The position numbers and the translations under genes were made by a program. DNA of 64,000 nucleotides from contig NZ_JAPQNS010000002.1 in assembly GCF_028867935.1 (NCBI RefSeq), forward strand, positions 372,001 through 436,000. The letters run 5' to 3'. The notes under the pieces are model-generated. The model made no database searches. It saw only the letters and a program-made list of their open reading frames with translations, and had not been told where the DNA came from. Below, one piece after another: positions 1 to 8,343 of the stretch. Numbering within the stretch: position 1 is the stretch's first letter; every line of letters begins with the position of its first letter. The DNA is from Flavobacterium sp. SUN052 (GTDB lineage: Bacteria; Bacteroidota; Bacteroidia; Flavobacteriales; Flavobacteriaceae).

Positions 1-827
1 TCGGCATTGTAATTGGCATATTCGGCCCCTATATCCAGCAAAATCACATCGCCCGCCTGGCATTGCTGGCTATTGTCGATGTAATGCAATACGCAGGCAT
101 TGGCCCCCGATGCAATAATGGGCGAATAAGCCGCCCCCCTTGAGCGATTCCGCAAAAACTCGTGCATCATCTCAGCCTCAATTTCGTACTCCCAAACGCC
201 CGGTTTCACAAACTTGAGCAGCCGCCGAAACATCGTATCGGTGATGTCGATAGCGCGGTTAATAAGGGTTATTTCCTGTGGCAATTTTATAGCCCGCAGT
301 TGGTGCATCAACGGAGCTACCCGTTCGAGGGTGTGCAGGGGGAAATGGTGCCGAAACCAGTCGATAAACCGGGCATCGCGGGTTTGCACCGCAACCTCAG
401 CGCGGGTATGTTCATTGGTATTCAGGTAAACACGCTCGGCTTCAAAAACCATCTGCCCGAATATCTTATCGAACTGGCTTACCCAATAAATTGATTTGAG
501 TGACAAGCCGGTGGTCTGAACGGCCTCTTCTTTGGTTAATTTATGGCCCTCCCAAATGGCAATCTCTTCGCTGGTTTCGCGCAGAAATAAAACCTCCCGA
601 AACTTTTCGTCGGGATGATCGGGAAAGAGAACCAGAATAGTTTCTTCCTGATCAACACCGGTTAGGTAAAACAGATCATTATTTTGCCGGAAACCCATCG
701 TTCCATCGGCATTGGTCGGCATAATGTCGTTGGCATTAAATACAGCTAAGGCCTTGGGTTTTAGCAGCGCTGCAAGCCGCTGCCGGTTATGAACAAAAAG
801 TTGACTGTCGATAGGTTCGTAGCGCAT
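1..827 (-). CDS. pepP: Xaa-Pro aminopeptidase (aminopeptidase P), C-terminus cut by window edge
   Basis: Metallopeptidase of family M24B that removes an N-terminal residue preceding proline; expected in the cytoplasm. About 275 codons are visible from the ATG at 827-825 and the frame is still open at position 1. The first ~150 residues look like the AMP_N domain (MRYEPIDSQLFVHNRQRL, then a segment containing FYLTGVDQEETILVLFP). Near the left edge the start of the catalytic pita-bread fold is seen, with YSPIIASGANACVLHY and LLDIGAEY, whose Asp is the first metal ligand of the family. The remaining metal-binding His and Glu residues lie outside the window. It is divergent from the subtilase at 1015, with a repeat hairpin in between. 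Confidence 0.85.
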   Translation of the reverse strand, partial: MRYEPIDSQLFVHNRQRLAALLKPKALAVFNANDIMPTNADGTMGFRQNNDLFYLTGVDQEETILVLFPDHPDEKFREVLFLRETSEEIAIWEGHKLTKEEAVQTTGLSLKSIYWVSQFDKIFGQMVFEAERVYLNTNEHTRAEVAVQTRDARFIDWFRHHFPLHTLERVAPLMHQLRAIKLPQEITLINRAIDITDTMFRRLLKFVKPGVWEYEIEAEMMHEFLRNRSRGAAYSPIIASGANACVLHYIDNSQQCQAGDVILLDIGAEYANYNA

Positions 828-830
828 AAA

Positions 831-906
831 ATTGGATCTTGGATGTTAGATTTTGGACCTTGGATCTGAATAACATCTAAAAGCCAGTGTCTAAAATCCA
901 ACGTCC
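831..906. repeat. Degenerate 7-mer repeat hairpin (element A)
   Basis: Low-complexity intergenic DNA built from variants of TTGGATN/TTAGATT. The arm at 841-858 (ggatgttagattttggac) is matched in inverse orientation by 889-906 with three mismatches in 18. It lies between divergent pepP and the subtilase. One of about ten such elements in the window (see findings). Confidence 0.6.
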
Positions 907-912
907 GTCAAG

Positions 913-920
913 TAAGTTTG
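913..920 (+). promoter_or_regulatory. Candidate -7 promoter element of the subtilase gene
   Basis: TAAGTTTG fits the Bacteroidota -7 consensus TAnnTTTG. It would place the transcript start near 927 and leave a leader of about 88 nt before the ATG at 1015. No good TTTG -33 element is visible upstream, so the call rests on the -7 box only. Confidence 0.35.
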
Positions 921-1014
921 CAAAGAAAAACATTGTCGTTGAAAGTTATCCTGTCGACAGAGTACTTACTTTACAGCTCTGCTTCCTTTTTGCTTGTAGT
1001 AAACAACCTACCTT

Positions 1015-2550
1015 ATGCTTCGATTCACCGTATTGCTGCTCTGTCTGATTCCTGCCCTCACCAGGGCACAGCCTAAGTACTGGATTGTTTTCAACAGCAA
1101 AAACCAAACAGCTGCCCCGGCTTTATCGGCAACGTCGCTGGCTAACCGGCAACTTCGAGGCCTTCCCGTCGATGATACAGACCGGCCGTTGTCTGCTCAG
1201 TACGTTACTCAGTTAACCCAATTGGGAGTGGTTCCGCTATGCCAATCACGCTGGCTCAACGCGGTATCCGCACAGTTGACACCCGATCATTTGGCGCGTG
1301 TGAAGCAACTGCCCTTTGTAAAAGAATTGGTTCCTATAGACCGCAGTCTGGTGGTTACGAGCTTGCCTCGTGAGCCTCTGACGCGCCCGCAGCTGGCTCC
1401 CGTTATGAACCAGATCCAGGCGAGTGAATTCGCGTCGGCAGGCCTTACAGGGCGCTTCGTGCAGGTTGGTGTGATCGATGCGGGATTCTTCGGGGCCGAC
1501 TCGGCAGCAGCTCTTAAACATCTGTTTACGCGGCAGGGAGTAAAAGTCGTCCGCGACTATGTGAACGCAAAAAAAACCAAAGGTGACCTGTTTCATACGC
1601 TGGAAACCATGTCGGACTTTCACGGTACCGAAGTGCTTGCCGCCATTGCTGGCCTCGACCCAACCGATAATATTCAATATGGTTTAGCGACCGACGCGAC
1701 CTTTTATCTGGCTCGAACGGACCAGGGCAATCGGGAGTTTCGGGGCGAAGAAGATAATTGGGTGCAGGCCATCGAATGGCTCGATAGCCTTGGTGTGCGG
1801 CTCGTAAACACGTCCCTGGGTTACGCACGGGGCTTCACCGATCCGAAGGAGAACTATGAGCCTAAAGAGATGGATGGACACACAAGCGTCATCAGCCGGG
1901 CCGCTCAACTGGCCGCCGACAAAAAGGGCATGCTCATTATTGTATCAGCGGGTAATGAGGGCGATGACCGCAACTGGCGCATCATCAGCACCCCTGCCGA
2001 CGCAGAGGGTGTGCTGGCGGTTGGGGCTACCAACTCACGATTGTGGAACCGTATCGGCTATAGCAGCATTGGCCCGGAAGCCCTCCCCTATCTGAAGCCC
2101 AACGTTTCGTGTTTTTCGTTGTATGGCACGTCCTTGTCAGCACCGGTTATCACTGGTTTTGCTGCTTGTATTATGCAGGCAAACCCCAAACTGACCAACC
2201 GTGAGGTGATTGAGTTGATCGAGAAATCGTCGCATCTCTACCCGTATGGCAACAACTTTGTAGGGTACGGTGTGCCCCAGGCATCACGGGTGCTGGCCTT
2301 ACTTCGCAAACAAACGTCGCCCTCCACTGCCCGCCCTATTACAGCAACGGGTAAGTCGATTTCAATCCCTGTCGGTAACCTAGACAGCAAAGAAGTTATT
2401 TCAGTTTTCCGCAAGAAAGATGCTACGCACGTGCTTCATCAGGAAGCCATGAAAGCCAGCAAAGGAAAACTGATTCTTAAGCGACTAAACGGCGAAGCGC
2501 GCACCACAGTCGACCTGAAAAGAGAGGTGATTGAGGTGGTTTGGGAATAA
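1015..2550 (+). CDS. S8 family (subtilisin-like) secreted serine peptidase
   Basis: Secreted subtilase of 511 residues. A signal peptide is clear (MLRFTVLLLCLIPALTRAQ). An inhibitor-like prodomain seems to occupy about residues 20-125. The catalytic triad can be read directly: Asp155 in VGVIDAGFFG, His203 in DFHGTEVLAAIAG, and Ser373 in YGTSLSAPV, with the oxyanion Asn314 in VSAGNEGD. A tail of about 90 residues follows the catalytic domain; it is rich in Lys/Arg and ends in VVWE, and does not look like a type IX secretion sorting domain. The gene is convergent with hldD, only 11 bp apart. Substrate unknown. Confidence 0.9.
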   Translation: MLRFTVLLLCLIPALTRAQPKYWIVFNSKNQTAAPALSATSLANRQLRGLPVDDTDRPLSAQYVTQLTQLGVVPLCQSRWLNAVSAQLTPDHLARVKQLPFVKELVPIDRSLVVTSLPREPLTRPQLAPVMNQIQASEFASAGLTGRFVQVGVIDAGFFGADSAAALKHLFTRQGVKVVRDYVNAKKTKGDLFHTLETMSDFHGTEVLAAIAGLDPTDNIQYGLATDATFYLARTDQGNREFRGEEDNWVQAIEWLDSLGVRLVNTSLGYARGFTDPKENYEPKEMDGHTSVISRAAQLAADKKGMLIIVSAGNEGDDRNWRIISTPADAEGVLAVGATNSRLWNRIGYSSIGPEALPYLKPNVSCFSLYGTSLSAPVITGFAACIMQANPKLTNREVIELIEKSSHLYPYGNNFVGYGVPQASRVLALLRKQTSPSTARPITATGKSISIPVGNLDSKEVISVFRKKDATHVLHQEAMKASKGKLILKRLNGEARTTVDLKREVIEVVWE

Positions 2551-2561
2551 GCGGATTGGAC

Positions 2562-3527
2562 TTACAAATACCGTTTTCCGTTCAGATAATGTTGAACGTA
2601 GTCAGTAATTCCTTCTTCTAAACTGTGGAATGGCCGGTCGTAGCCGATGGAGCGAAGCTTGGCCATGTTGGCCTGTGTGAAGTATTGGTATTTATCGCGA
2701 ATGTCGGCAGGGGTGTCGATAAAGTCGATGTTCGACTCGCGATTCATGGCTGCGAAGGTATTGTTGGCGAGGTCTAAAAATGTCCGGGCTTTGCCACTGC
2801 CAAGGTTATAAATGCCCGAATTGCGCCGGTGGTGCATCAGAAATAGGCAAACCTCCACCACGTCTTTTACGTACACAAAATCCCGCATCTGCTCGCCATC
2901 CTGGAAGTCGGGATGATGCGACCGAAACAGTTTCATGCCACCCGTATTGCAAATCTGGTTGTAAGCATGAAAAATCACCGAAGCCATCCGTCCCTTGTGG
3001 TACTCGTTGGGGCCGTACACATTGAAGAATTTCAGACCAGCCCAGAAAAATGGCTTACGCTCCTGCTGTAATGCCCAGATATCGAATTCGTTTTTTGACT
3101 CGCCGTAGGGGTTCAGAGGCTTCAATTGTGGAATAACCGACTCATTGTCGTCGTAACCCAATTCGCCTAAACCGTAGGTAGCAGCTGATGAAGCGTAGAC
3201 CAGGGGAATTTGATACTCAATACATTTCTGCCAGATTTTCTTGGAGTACTCGACGTTGAGATGGGCAAAAATCTCGTAGTTAAACTCAGTCGTATCTGTG
3301 CGGGCACCAATGTGAAAAATGAACTCAATCTCCTGATAATTGTCGGCCAACCAATCGAAAAGCTCTTCGCGATCAATGCGTTCCTGAATACGTTTGCCCG
3401 TTAGATTATGTTCTTTTTCGGAATTCGAAAAATCATCAACGGCAACAATAAAATTGAAATTTTCTGCATTCAACTTATCGATTAAACAGCTGCCAATGAA
3501 CCCGGCAGCCCCCGTGACAACAATCAT
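2562..3527 (-). CDS. hldD: ADP-L-glycero-D-manno-heptose 6-epimerase
   Basis: NADP-dependent short-chain dehydrogenase that epimerises ADP-D,D-heptose to ADP-L,D-heptose for the lipopolysaccharide inner core; cytoplasmic. The 321 residues match the family length. The Rossmann motif TGAAGFIG lies at 5-12, and the catalytic Tyr141/Lys145 pair in PYGESK. A substrate-binding segment follows (FFNVYGPNEYHKGRMAS). A TACCTTTG box lies 71-78 bp upstream on the same strand. Together with lpxB 1.7 kb away it fits a lipopolysaccharide-making Gram-negative. Some related epimerases act on other NDP-sugars, but the overall sequence reads as HldD. Confidence 0.88.
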   Translation of the reverse strand: MIVVTGAAGFIGSCLIDKLNAENFNFIVAVDDFSNSEKEHNLTGKRIQERIDREELFDWLADNYQEIEFIFHIGARTDTTEFNYEIFAHLNVEYSKKIWQKCIEYQIPLVYASSAATYGLGELGYDDNESVIPQLKPLNPYGESKNEFDIWALQQERKPFFWAGLKFFNVYGPNEYHKGRMASVIFHAYNQICNTGGMKLFRSHHPDFQDGEQMRDFVYVKDVVEVCLFLMHHRRNSGIYNLGSGKARTFLDLANNTFAAMNRESNIDFIDTPADIRDKYQYFTQANMAKLRSIGYDRPFHSLEEGITDYVQHYLNGKRYL

Positions 3528-3597
3528 AGTGAAGTAGAGCTTAGCGTATTTTTGATATTGGTTAAATTCAGAAGGGCGAATACAGGCAAAAGTGGGC

Positions 3598-3605
3598 CAA
3601 AGGTA
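3598..3605 (-). promoter_or_regulatory. Candidate promoter of hldD
   Basis: On the minus strand this reads TACCTTTG, a perfect TAnnTTTG -7 box, with TTTG 15 nt further upstream (3624-3621). The predicted transcript start is near 3591, leaving a 63-nt leader. Further TAnnTTTG-like boxes occur at 3628-3621 and 3683-3676, so more than one start is possible. Confidence 0.45.
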
Positions 3606-3732
3606 ATAGTCTCAGGAACACAAACCTATACCTTATTTAAGGGAAAAATATAACATTTACAAGACAAGCTAACGACAAAGTTAGTACAGTCAAACACTAT
3701 CAGGCACTTAGCCGAAAACAAGGGTGCATTTT

Positions 3733-3760
3733 TTTGAGAGGCTGCTAACCCGTACCTTTG
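3733..3760 (+). promoter_or_regulatory. Candidate promoter of the queD-like gene
   Basis: TTTG at 3733-3736 and TACCTTTG at 3753-3760, 16 nt apart, match both halves of the Bacteroidota promoter (-33 TTTG, -7 TAnnTTTG). The transcript would start near 3767, giving a leader of about 47 nt. Confidence 0.55.
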
Positions 3761-3813
3761 TGTTTTCTTAAGTGGGCGTTGTCTGGGAAAAACCGCCCTA
3801 AACAAACCAGAAC

Positions 3814-4230
3814 ATGGTCTATATTAGCAGAACAGAACATTTTAATGCCGCTCACCGACTCTTCAACCCGAACTGGTCGGAAGAGAAAAATAAGGAAGTT
3901 TTTGGCCCCTGTGCCAATCACAACTGGCATGGTCACAACTTTGAATTAATTGTAACGGTCAAAGGTGAACCCGACGCCGACACGGGCTTTGTGATTGATC
4001 TAAAAGTCCTGGCCGACATTATCAAACGAGAAATTATTGATCAGGTCGATCATAAAAACCTGAATCTCGACGTACCATTTATGCAGGGTAAAATGGCCAG
4101 TTGCGAGATTTTCATTATGGAGATCTGGAAACTGCTCGACCGTGCCCTGGAACCAGTTACCGAGGCTCGGCTGCACCAGATTCGTTTGTACGAGACACCG
4201 AAAAATTTTGTCGATTATTACGGAGAATAA
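3814..4230 (+). CDS. queD: 6-carboxytetrahydropterin synthase / 6-pyruvoyl-tetrahydropterin synthase family protein
   Basis: Small T-fold enzyme of 138 residues, converting 7,8-dihydroneopterin triphosphate to 6-carboxy-tetrahydropterin on the queuosine pathway or to 6-pyruvoyl-tetrahydropterin. The zinc ligands are visible as His14 (FNAAHRLF), His39 and His41 (NHNWHGHNF), with the catalytic Cys33 just before them. No other queuosine gene is near, so the choice between QueD and PTPS cannot be made from context. The ATG at 3814 sits well after a strong promoter match. lpxB follows after a 72-bp gap that holds a repeat hairpin. Confidence 0.85.
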   Translation: MVYISRTEHFNAAHRLFNPNWSEEKNKEVFGPCANHNWHGHNFELIVTVKGEPDADTGFVIDLKVLADIIKREIIDQVDHKNLNLDVPFMQGKMASCEIFIMEIWKLLDRALEPVTEARLHQIRLYETPKNFVDYYGE

Positions 4231-4235
4231 ACAAG

Positions 4236-4300
4236 TACGCAGTAGCAGTTGGCAGTAGCTAACGCACGATTCTAATGCCCACTGCTCCTGCAAACTGCCA
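4236..4300. repeat. GCAGTAG/GCAGTTG repeat hairpin (element B)
   Basis: The left arm gcagtagcagttggcagt is answered by an inverted, imperfect run around 4268-4300 (actgctcctgcaaactgcc). It is the same heptamer vocabulary as element G at 19009-19075, far away between other genes. It ends three bases before the lpxB ATG, so any lpxB ribosome binding site lies inside it. Confidence 0.55.
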
Positions 4301-4302
4301 TT

Positions 4303-5409
4303 ATGCTTTACTATTTAATTGCGGGTGAGCGCTCTGGCGACCTTCATGGCGGCAATCTGATCCGCTCTATCCGGCAGCACGACCCAGATGCCCGTTGCCG
4401 CGCTTACGGCGGTGAACAGATGCAAGAGGCCGGAGCTACCATTGTTCGGCATTACCGCGAAATGGCTTTTATGGGCTTTTTAGAGGTAGCCAAAAACCTC
4501 GGCACCATCCGCAAAATCATGCGTGAGTGCCAGGCCGATGTGCTCGCGAACCGCCCCGATGTGCTTATTCTGATCGATTATTCAGGCTTCAATCTCCGCA
4601 TGGCCCGGTTTGCAAAAAAGCACGGCATTCGGGTTTTCTATTACATCTCGCCGAAAGTCTGGGCCTGGAATCAGAAACGGGCTCTAACGATCAAAGCGCT
4701 GATTGATCGGATGTTTGTGATTTTTCCCTTCGAAGTCGAGTTTTTCAAAAAGTACGATTACGAGGTGGAGTACGTAGGCAACCCTCTCATGGACGCGTTG
4801 GCTGCTTTTCAGCCGAACCCCGCAATTACCGGTCAAAAACGCTACATTGCCCTGCTACCCGGTAGCCGAAAACAGGAAGTGACAGCCATGTTACCCGTTA
4901 TGTTGGCGGCTACCCGGCAGTTTCCTAATCACGATTTTGCCGTGGGCACCGTTAGCAACCTTCCGGCTTCTCTTTACGATGCGTTATTGGCTGATTATCC
5001 AGATGTAGTACGCCTACAGGATGCGGCTTACGATCTGCTGCATAGTTCCGACGCAGCACTCGTTACTTCAGGCACTGCCACGCTGGAAACGGCGCTGTTG
5101 AACGTTCCCGAAGTTGTGTTATACAAAACGCCCCGTTGGTATTACGAAATCGGCAAACGGATTTTGGCGGTACCCTACCTGTCGTTAGTCAATTTGATTG
5201 CAGGTCGTTTGGTTGTCCGCGAGCTCATCTACGATTGCACACCCGAGCGCGTTGCCGAGGAATTACGAGCTATTTTGCCGGGAAATCCCCGTCGGGAAAT
5301 CATGCTCCGAGACTATGCCGAAGTACAGCAAAAAGTAGGCGGCCCGGGTGCTTCAGAACGAGCCGGAAAACGAATGGTTGAGTTAGTAAAAGCGTACGCG
5401 AATCAATGA
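4303..5409 (+). CDS. lpxB: Lipid-A-disaccharide synthase
   Basis: Glycosyltransferase family 19 enzyme that joins UDP-2,3-diacylglucosamine and lipid X into lipid A disaccharide at the inner face of the cytoplasmic membrane. The 368 residues match the usual length. Family hallmarks are the N-terminal AGERSGDLHGGNL, the DYSGFNLRMA segment, YYISPKVWAWNQKR, YVGNPLMD and LLPGSRKQEV. The stop codon overlaps the start of the acetyltransferase gene (ATGA), indicating an operon. The rest of the lipid A pathway is not in the window. Confidence 0.95.
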   Translation: MLYYLIAGERSGDLHGGNLIRSIRQHDPDARCRAYGGEQMQEAGATIVRHYREMAFMGFLEVAKNLGTIRKIMRECQADVLANRPDVLILIDYSGFNLRMARFAKKHGIRVFYYISPKVWAWNQKRALTIKALIDRMFVIFPFEVEFFKKYDYEVEYVGNPLMDALAAFQPNPAITGQKRYIALLPGSRKQEVTAMLPVMLAATRQFPNHDFAVGTVSNLPASLYDALLADYPDVVRLQDAAYDLLHSSDAALVTSGTATLETALLNVPEVVLYKTPRWYYEIGKRILAVPYLSLVNLIAGRLVVRELIYDCTPERVAEELRAILPGNPRREIMLRDYAEVQQKVGGPGASERAGKRMVELVKAYANQ

Positions 5410-5825
5410 CAGCCCTTACTATTAGCCCCATATCAGCCGAAGACACGCTGCCACTGCGCCATAGCGTTTTGTGGCCCGACAAACCCTTCGATTTCGTCAG
5501 AGTGCCCGATGACGATCTGGGATACCATGTGGGAGGCTTTGTAGAGGGTCAGTTAGTGTCAGTGATTTCGCTCTTTGTAAATGAGCAGACGGCTGTGGCG
5601 CGTTTCCGTAAGTTTGCTACTCATCCAGATTTCCAGAGCCAGGGCATCGGCACCCAATTATTGAATCACGTGATTGACCAGGCCCGCCAGGCTGGTGCCA
5701 GTGAATTGTGGTGCGATGCGCGACTAACAGCGGCAGCTTTCTATCAGCGATTTGGTATGCAGGCCGACGGGGAGGTTTTCTACAAAGGGCCAATTGCCTA
5801 CAGCCGCTTTGTACTTAAGCTGTAG
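5406..5825 (+). CDS. GNAT family N-acetyltransferase
   Basis: Acetyl-CoA-dependent N-acyltransferase of 139 residues, a single GNAT domain. The acetyl-CoA-binding motif A is visible as FQSQGIGTQLL near residues 78-88, followed by the usual CDARLTAAAFYQRFGM element that closes the fold. Translation is probably coupled to lpxB by a 4-bp overlap. The substrate cannot be told; the operon position suggests expression with lipid A synthesis, not necessarily the same pathway. No clear terminator follows. Confidence 0.85.
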   Translation: MTALTISPISAEDTLPLRHSVLWPDKPFDFVRVPDDDLGYHVGGFVEGQLVSVISLFVNEQTAVARFRKFATHPDFQSQGIGTQLLNHVIDQARQAGASELWCDARLTAAAFYQRFGMQADGEVFYKGPIAYSRFVLKL

Positions 5826-5896
5826 GCTTGACAGGTCTAATTGCCGTGTTGAGGCACTATCAGCTAAACAATAGTCGAAACTCATTTACGAGCTTA

Positions 5897-6076
5897 TTAC
5901 AACCTCTTCTTCAGTTGCCCTCTTCTTTTTAAGCTATCAATAACAGCAACAACGCTTGCTGTTCCTACAAAAAGAACACCTACAAGCAACTGGAATGGAA
6001 TGTTTGTCCATTTGGATGACAACATCAACAAAATGCCTATTGTGACTAAGCCGCTGATCAAGTTGCTACGCAGCAT
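5897..6076 (-). CDS. Small two-helix membrane protein, unknown function
   Basis: 59 residues from the ATG at 6076 (MLRSNLISGLVTIGILL). Two hydrophobic segments are seen at about residues 6-20 and 26-46, with a basic tail (LKRRGQLKKRL). An upstream in-frame ATG at 6118 would overlap the end of the acyltransferase gene by 31 bp; the later ATG lies 11 bp after that gene's stop and is preferred. I do not recognise the family. Its position suggests cotranscription with the PlsC-like gene. Confidence 0.55.
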   Translation of the reverse strand: MLRSNLISGLVTIGILLMLSSKWTNIPFQLLVGVLFVGTASVVAVIDSLKRRGQLKKRL

Positions 6077-6087
6077 ATAATTGGAAT

Positions 6088-6684
6088 TTATCCGGTGATA
6101 ACCCCCGACTGCTCCCAATTCTTAAGCCACGTCTTTTTGATTCCGGGAACCTGACTAAAAAACTCGTAGAAGGGAATCATGTCCTGCTCGTAATTGCCAG
6201 TAACATACAGCGGTTCGCTGAGGAGGATACGCCGGTTGGGCCAGTCAAAGCCGGTTAGGATTAGGGGAACGTTGGCTTTGAGGGCAATGTAATAGAAACC
6301 TGTTTTTAGCTTGGCAACATCGCTACGGGTACCTTCGGGGGTAATGCAGAGGTGAAGCTTGTCCGTTTTGTTGAATACATCAACAACGGCATCGACCAGG
6401 TTATTGGATTTGCTGCGATAAACAGGTCGCCCGCCCGTCAGGCGAAAAAACCAGCCGGAGTACCATTTGAAAAGCTGACTTTTTGCCAGATACTCGATCC
6501 AGATATGAATCGTTGGCCTTACGCCAATGCCAAGAAGAAAATCCCAGTTGGTGGTGTGCGGGGCCACTGCCCAAATTGCCTTTGGAACTTCGCGCGGTAC
6601 CCTACCGACCACTTTCCAGCCGTATACATCAACAAACAACCAGCGGGTTATGGCACCGAGCATAAAAGTAAGGACGTTGGACAC
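6088..6684 (-). CDS. 1-acylglycerol-3-phosphate acyltransferase-like (PlsC superfamily)
   Basis: Membrane-associated lysophospholipid-type acyltransferase of 198 residues. The catalytic HX4D motif is seen as PHTTNWDFLLG near residues 42-52, and the glycerol-phosphate-binding motif as TPEGTRS near 114-120. A later proline motif (VPLILTGFDW) follows. It is shorter than housekeeping PlsC and belongs to the Bacteroidota subgroup annotated simply as acyltransferase; the acceptor may be a lyso-lipid other than phosphatidate. The likely order on the minus strand is small peptide gene (6844), this gene, then the small membrane protein. Confidence 0.82.
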   Translation of the reverse strand: MSNVLTFMLGAITRWLFVDVYGWKVVGRVPREVPKAIWAVAPHTTNWDFLLGIGVRPTIHIWIEYLAKSQLFKWYSGWFFRLTGGRPVYRSKSNNLVDAVVDVFNKTDKLHLCITPEGTRSDVAKLKTGFYYIALKANVPLILTGFDWPNRRILLSEPLYVTGNYEQDMIPFYEFFSQVPGIKKTWLKNWEQSGVITG

Positions 6685-6734
6685 TGGATATCAGATTATA
6701 GCTTGCGCTATCAAATCCAAAATCCAGTGTCCAA
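6677..6734. repeat. TTGGATTTT-type repeat hairpin with perfect 13-bp stem (element C)
   Basis: ttggacactggat (6677-6689) and atccagtgtccaa (6722-6734) are perfect inverse complements. The loop contains an inner stem, tatagc/gctat. It lies between two minus-strand genes and overlaps the first codons of the acyltransferase gene if its ATG at 6684 is used. Confidence 0.65.
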
Positions 6735-6742
6735 AATCTAAA

Positions 6743-6844
6743 TTAATATTTCCGCTCCTTTTTCTCTAACCAGCGACCAGCAACAAACGAAGCGGCCAGC
6801 AAAACAGCGTAAAATAGGAGCGTGAGCGGAGTTGATAAATCCAT
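6743..6844 (-). CDS. 33-residue single-pass membrane peptide
   Basis: A short reading frame from ATG 6844-6842 to a TAA at 6745-6743. The peptide starts MDLSTPLTLLFYAVLLAASF, continues as a transmembrane helix, and ends in a basic, charged tail (WLEKKERKY). A TACTTTTG promoter box lies at 6881-6874 on the same strand, placing the transcript start about 23 nt before the ATG. This arrangement of promoter, leader, hydrophobic helix and charged C-terminus is what is expected of a real small membrane protein. Function unknown; no family recognised. Confidence 0.5.
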   Translation of the reverse strand: MDLSTPLTLLFYAVLLAASFVAGRWLEKKERKY

Positions 6845-6873
6845 TGTCAGAAACAGGTTGTGTTAATACGAGA

Positions 6874-6881
6874 CAAAAGTA
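6874..6881 (-). promoter_or_regulatory. Candidate promoter of the 33-residue peptide gene
   Basis: The minus strand reads TACTTTTG, matching TAnnTTTG. Predicted start of transcription near 6867. No TTTG -33 element is obvious; upstream DNA is the 14-bp tandem repeat. Confidence 0.4.
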
Positions 6882-6886
6882 ATAGA

Positions 6887-6921
6887 GGATTTCGGATGTT
6901 GGATTTCGGATGTTGGATTTC
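6887..6921. repeat. 14-bp tandem repeat, 2.5 copies (element D)
   Basis: ggatttcggatgtt occurs at 6887-6900 and again without change at 6901-6914, followed by half a copy. Each unit is two heptamers (ggatttc + ggatgtt), the same words as in elements A, C and H. Confidence 0.7.
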
Positions 6922-6946
6922 TTTATTAATCACCATTCCAAACCCA

Positions 6947-8098
6947 TTACAAAACTCCCTTTGTGCTCGGAAGGTTGTCAAGTTCTTTCAAATCACGCCG
7001 AACAGCCATTTTGATCGCTTTGGCAAACGCCTTGAAAATAGCTTCAATCTTGTGATGCTCATTGTCTCCTTCCACTTTTACGTTCAGGTTACACTGCGCT
7101 GTGTCACTGAATGATTTAAAGAAATGGAAAAACATTTCGGTAGGCATCTCCCCAATTTTTTCGCGCCGGAACTCGGCATCCCAAACAATCCAGGGTCGCC
7201 CCGAAAAGTCGATAGCAACCTGAGCTAGCGAATCGTCCATTGGCAGTAGAAATCCATACCGGCTAATGCCTCGCTTATCGCCAAGCGCCCGCCGGTATGC
7301 CTCGCCAAGAGCAAGGGCCGTATCTTCGATCGTATGGTGTTCATCGATGTGCAGGTCACCTTCAACACGAATGCTCAAATCGGCCCCGGAGTGTTTGGCC
7401 AACTGATCAAGCATATGATCGAAAAACCCAAGACCGGTATGCATATCAGCGCGGCCCGTCCCATCTAGATTCAGGTCAATCTGAATCCATGTTTCTTTGG
7501 TGCTACGCTCCACAGTCGCCGTACGCGCCGGAAGCCGCAAAAACTCATAAATCTCGTTCCAATCGCCGGTAGTGAGGGCAATTGCTTTCTGCATCTCATC
7601 CGTCAGACCGTCTACATCGGCGTTTTGAACGGGCGAAGCCGCCCCGGCATCAGGCAAAAACAGAATCGCTTTAGCCCCCAGGTTCACCGCTAGTTGCACA
7701 TCGGTCAGACGGTCGCCAATGACATAGCTGTTAGCCAGGTCATACTCATCCGTCATGTAAGCGGTCAACATTCCCGTACCGGGCTTGCGGGTAGACGAAT
7801 TATCGCGGGGAAAATGCCGGTCGATGTGAATGCTGTCGAAATGAATATTTTCACCAGCAAAGGTCTCAAGCATCTTGTTTTGAGGAGGCCAGAACGTGCT
7901 TTCAGGGAAAGAATCGGTGCCAAGTCCATCCTGATTTGTCACCATTGCCAGCAAAAAATCGGTTTCATCGGCAATTCGGCGCATAGCCGAAATAGCTCCT
8001 GGAATAAAGGTTAGTTTTTCTAAAGAATCGACCTGCTGGTCGGGTTGAGGCTCCACAATGAGCGTACCATCGCGGTCGATAAACAATACAGTTCGCAT
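6947..8098 (-). CDS. hisB: Bifunctional histidinol-phosphatase / imidazoleglycerol-phosphate dehydratase
   Basis: Catalyses the seventh and ninth steps of histidine synthesis; cytoplasmic. The N-terminal HAD phosphatase begins [13 protein letters not shown] with the DxDGT nucleophile motif, and the C-terminal dehydratase (about residues 195-383) carries the metal-binding [14 protein letters not shown] and [15 protein letters not shown] start at 8098 is chosen over an in-frame ATG at 8125, because a TACCTTTG box at 8138-8131 would start the transcript around 8124 and conserved homology begins at the later Met. The gene stands alone; the rest of a his operon is not here. Confidence 0.93.
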   Translation of the reverse strand: MRTVLFIDRDGTLIVEPQPDQQVDSLEKLTFIPGAISAMRRIADETDFLLAMVTNQDGLGTDSFPESTFWPPQNKMLETFAGENIHFDSIHIDRHFPRDNSSTRKPGTGMLTAYMTDEYDLANSYVIGDRLTDVQLAVNLGAKAILFLPDAGAASPVQNADVDGLTDEMQKAIALTTGDWNEIYEFLRLPARTATVERSTKETWIQIDLNLDGTGRADMHTGLGFFDHMLDQLAKHSGADLSIRVEGDLHIDEHHTIEDTALALGEAYRRALGDKRGISRYGFLLPMDDSLAQVAIDFSGRPWIVWDAEFRREKIGEMPTEMFFHFFKSFSDTAQCNLNVKVEGDNEHHKIEAIFKAFAKAIKMAVRRDLKELDNLPSTKGVL

Positions 8099-8130
8099 GA
8101 GCGATTGAGAAATAGGCGGTTGCAAAGACC

Positions 8131-8138
8131 CAAAGGTA
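8131..8138 (-). promoter_or_regulatory. Candidate promoter of hisB
   Basis: The minus strand reads TACCTTTG, a perfect -7 box. Predicted start of transcription near 8124, 26 nt before the ATG at 8098. Confidence 0.5.
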
Positions 8139-8203
8139 CGGACATGAAGCGTGAGAGCGAACGGTATTTTCCGGCAATGAGTCTAATAAAAATAAACTTG
8201 TTC

Positions 8204-8211
8204 TATCTTTG
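8204..8211 (+). promoter_or_regulatory. Candidate promoter of the NYN gene
   Basis: TATCTTTG matches TAnnTTTG. The transcript would start near 8218 and carry an AT-rich leader of about 126 nt before the ATG at 8344. No clear -33 box. Confidence 0.4.
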
Positions 8212-8343
8212 CCCATCCTTATATACATACCAGGAAAATACACGCCGTTTATATTTACTATCTGATCGCTTCCTGATATACTCGATCCCATACCAGTAGA
8301 AAAAGTTTAATAAAAAATAGATTAACTCTAAAATAGTAACAAA

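Noticed and set aside
162..494. Plus-strand reading frame of 110 codons
   Set aside because: It lies opposite the aminopeptidase P gene, which has clear family homology on the other strand.
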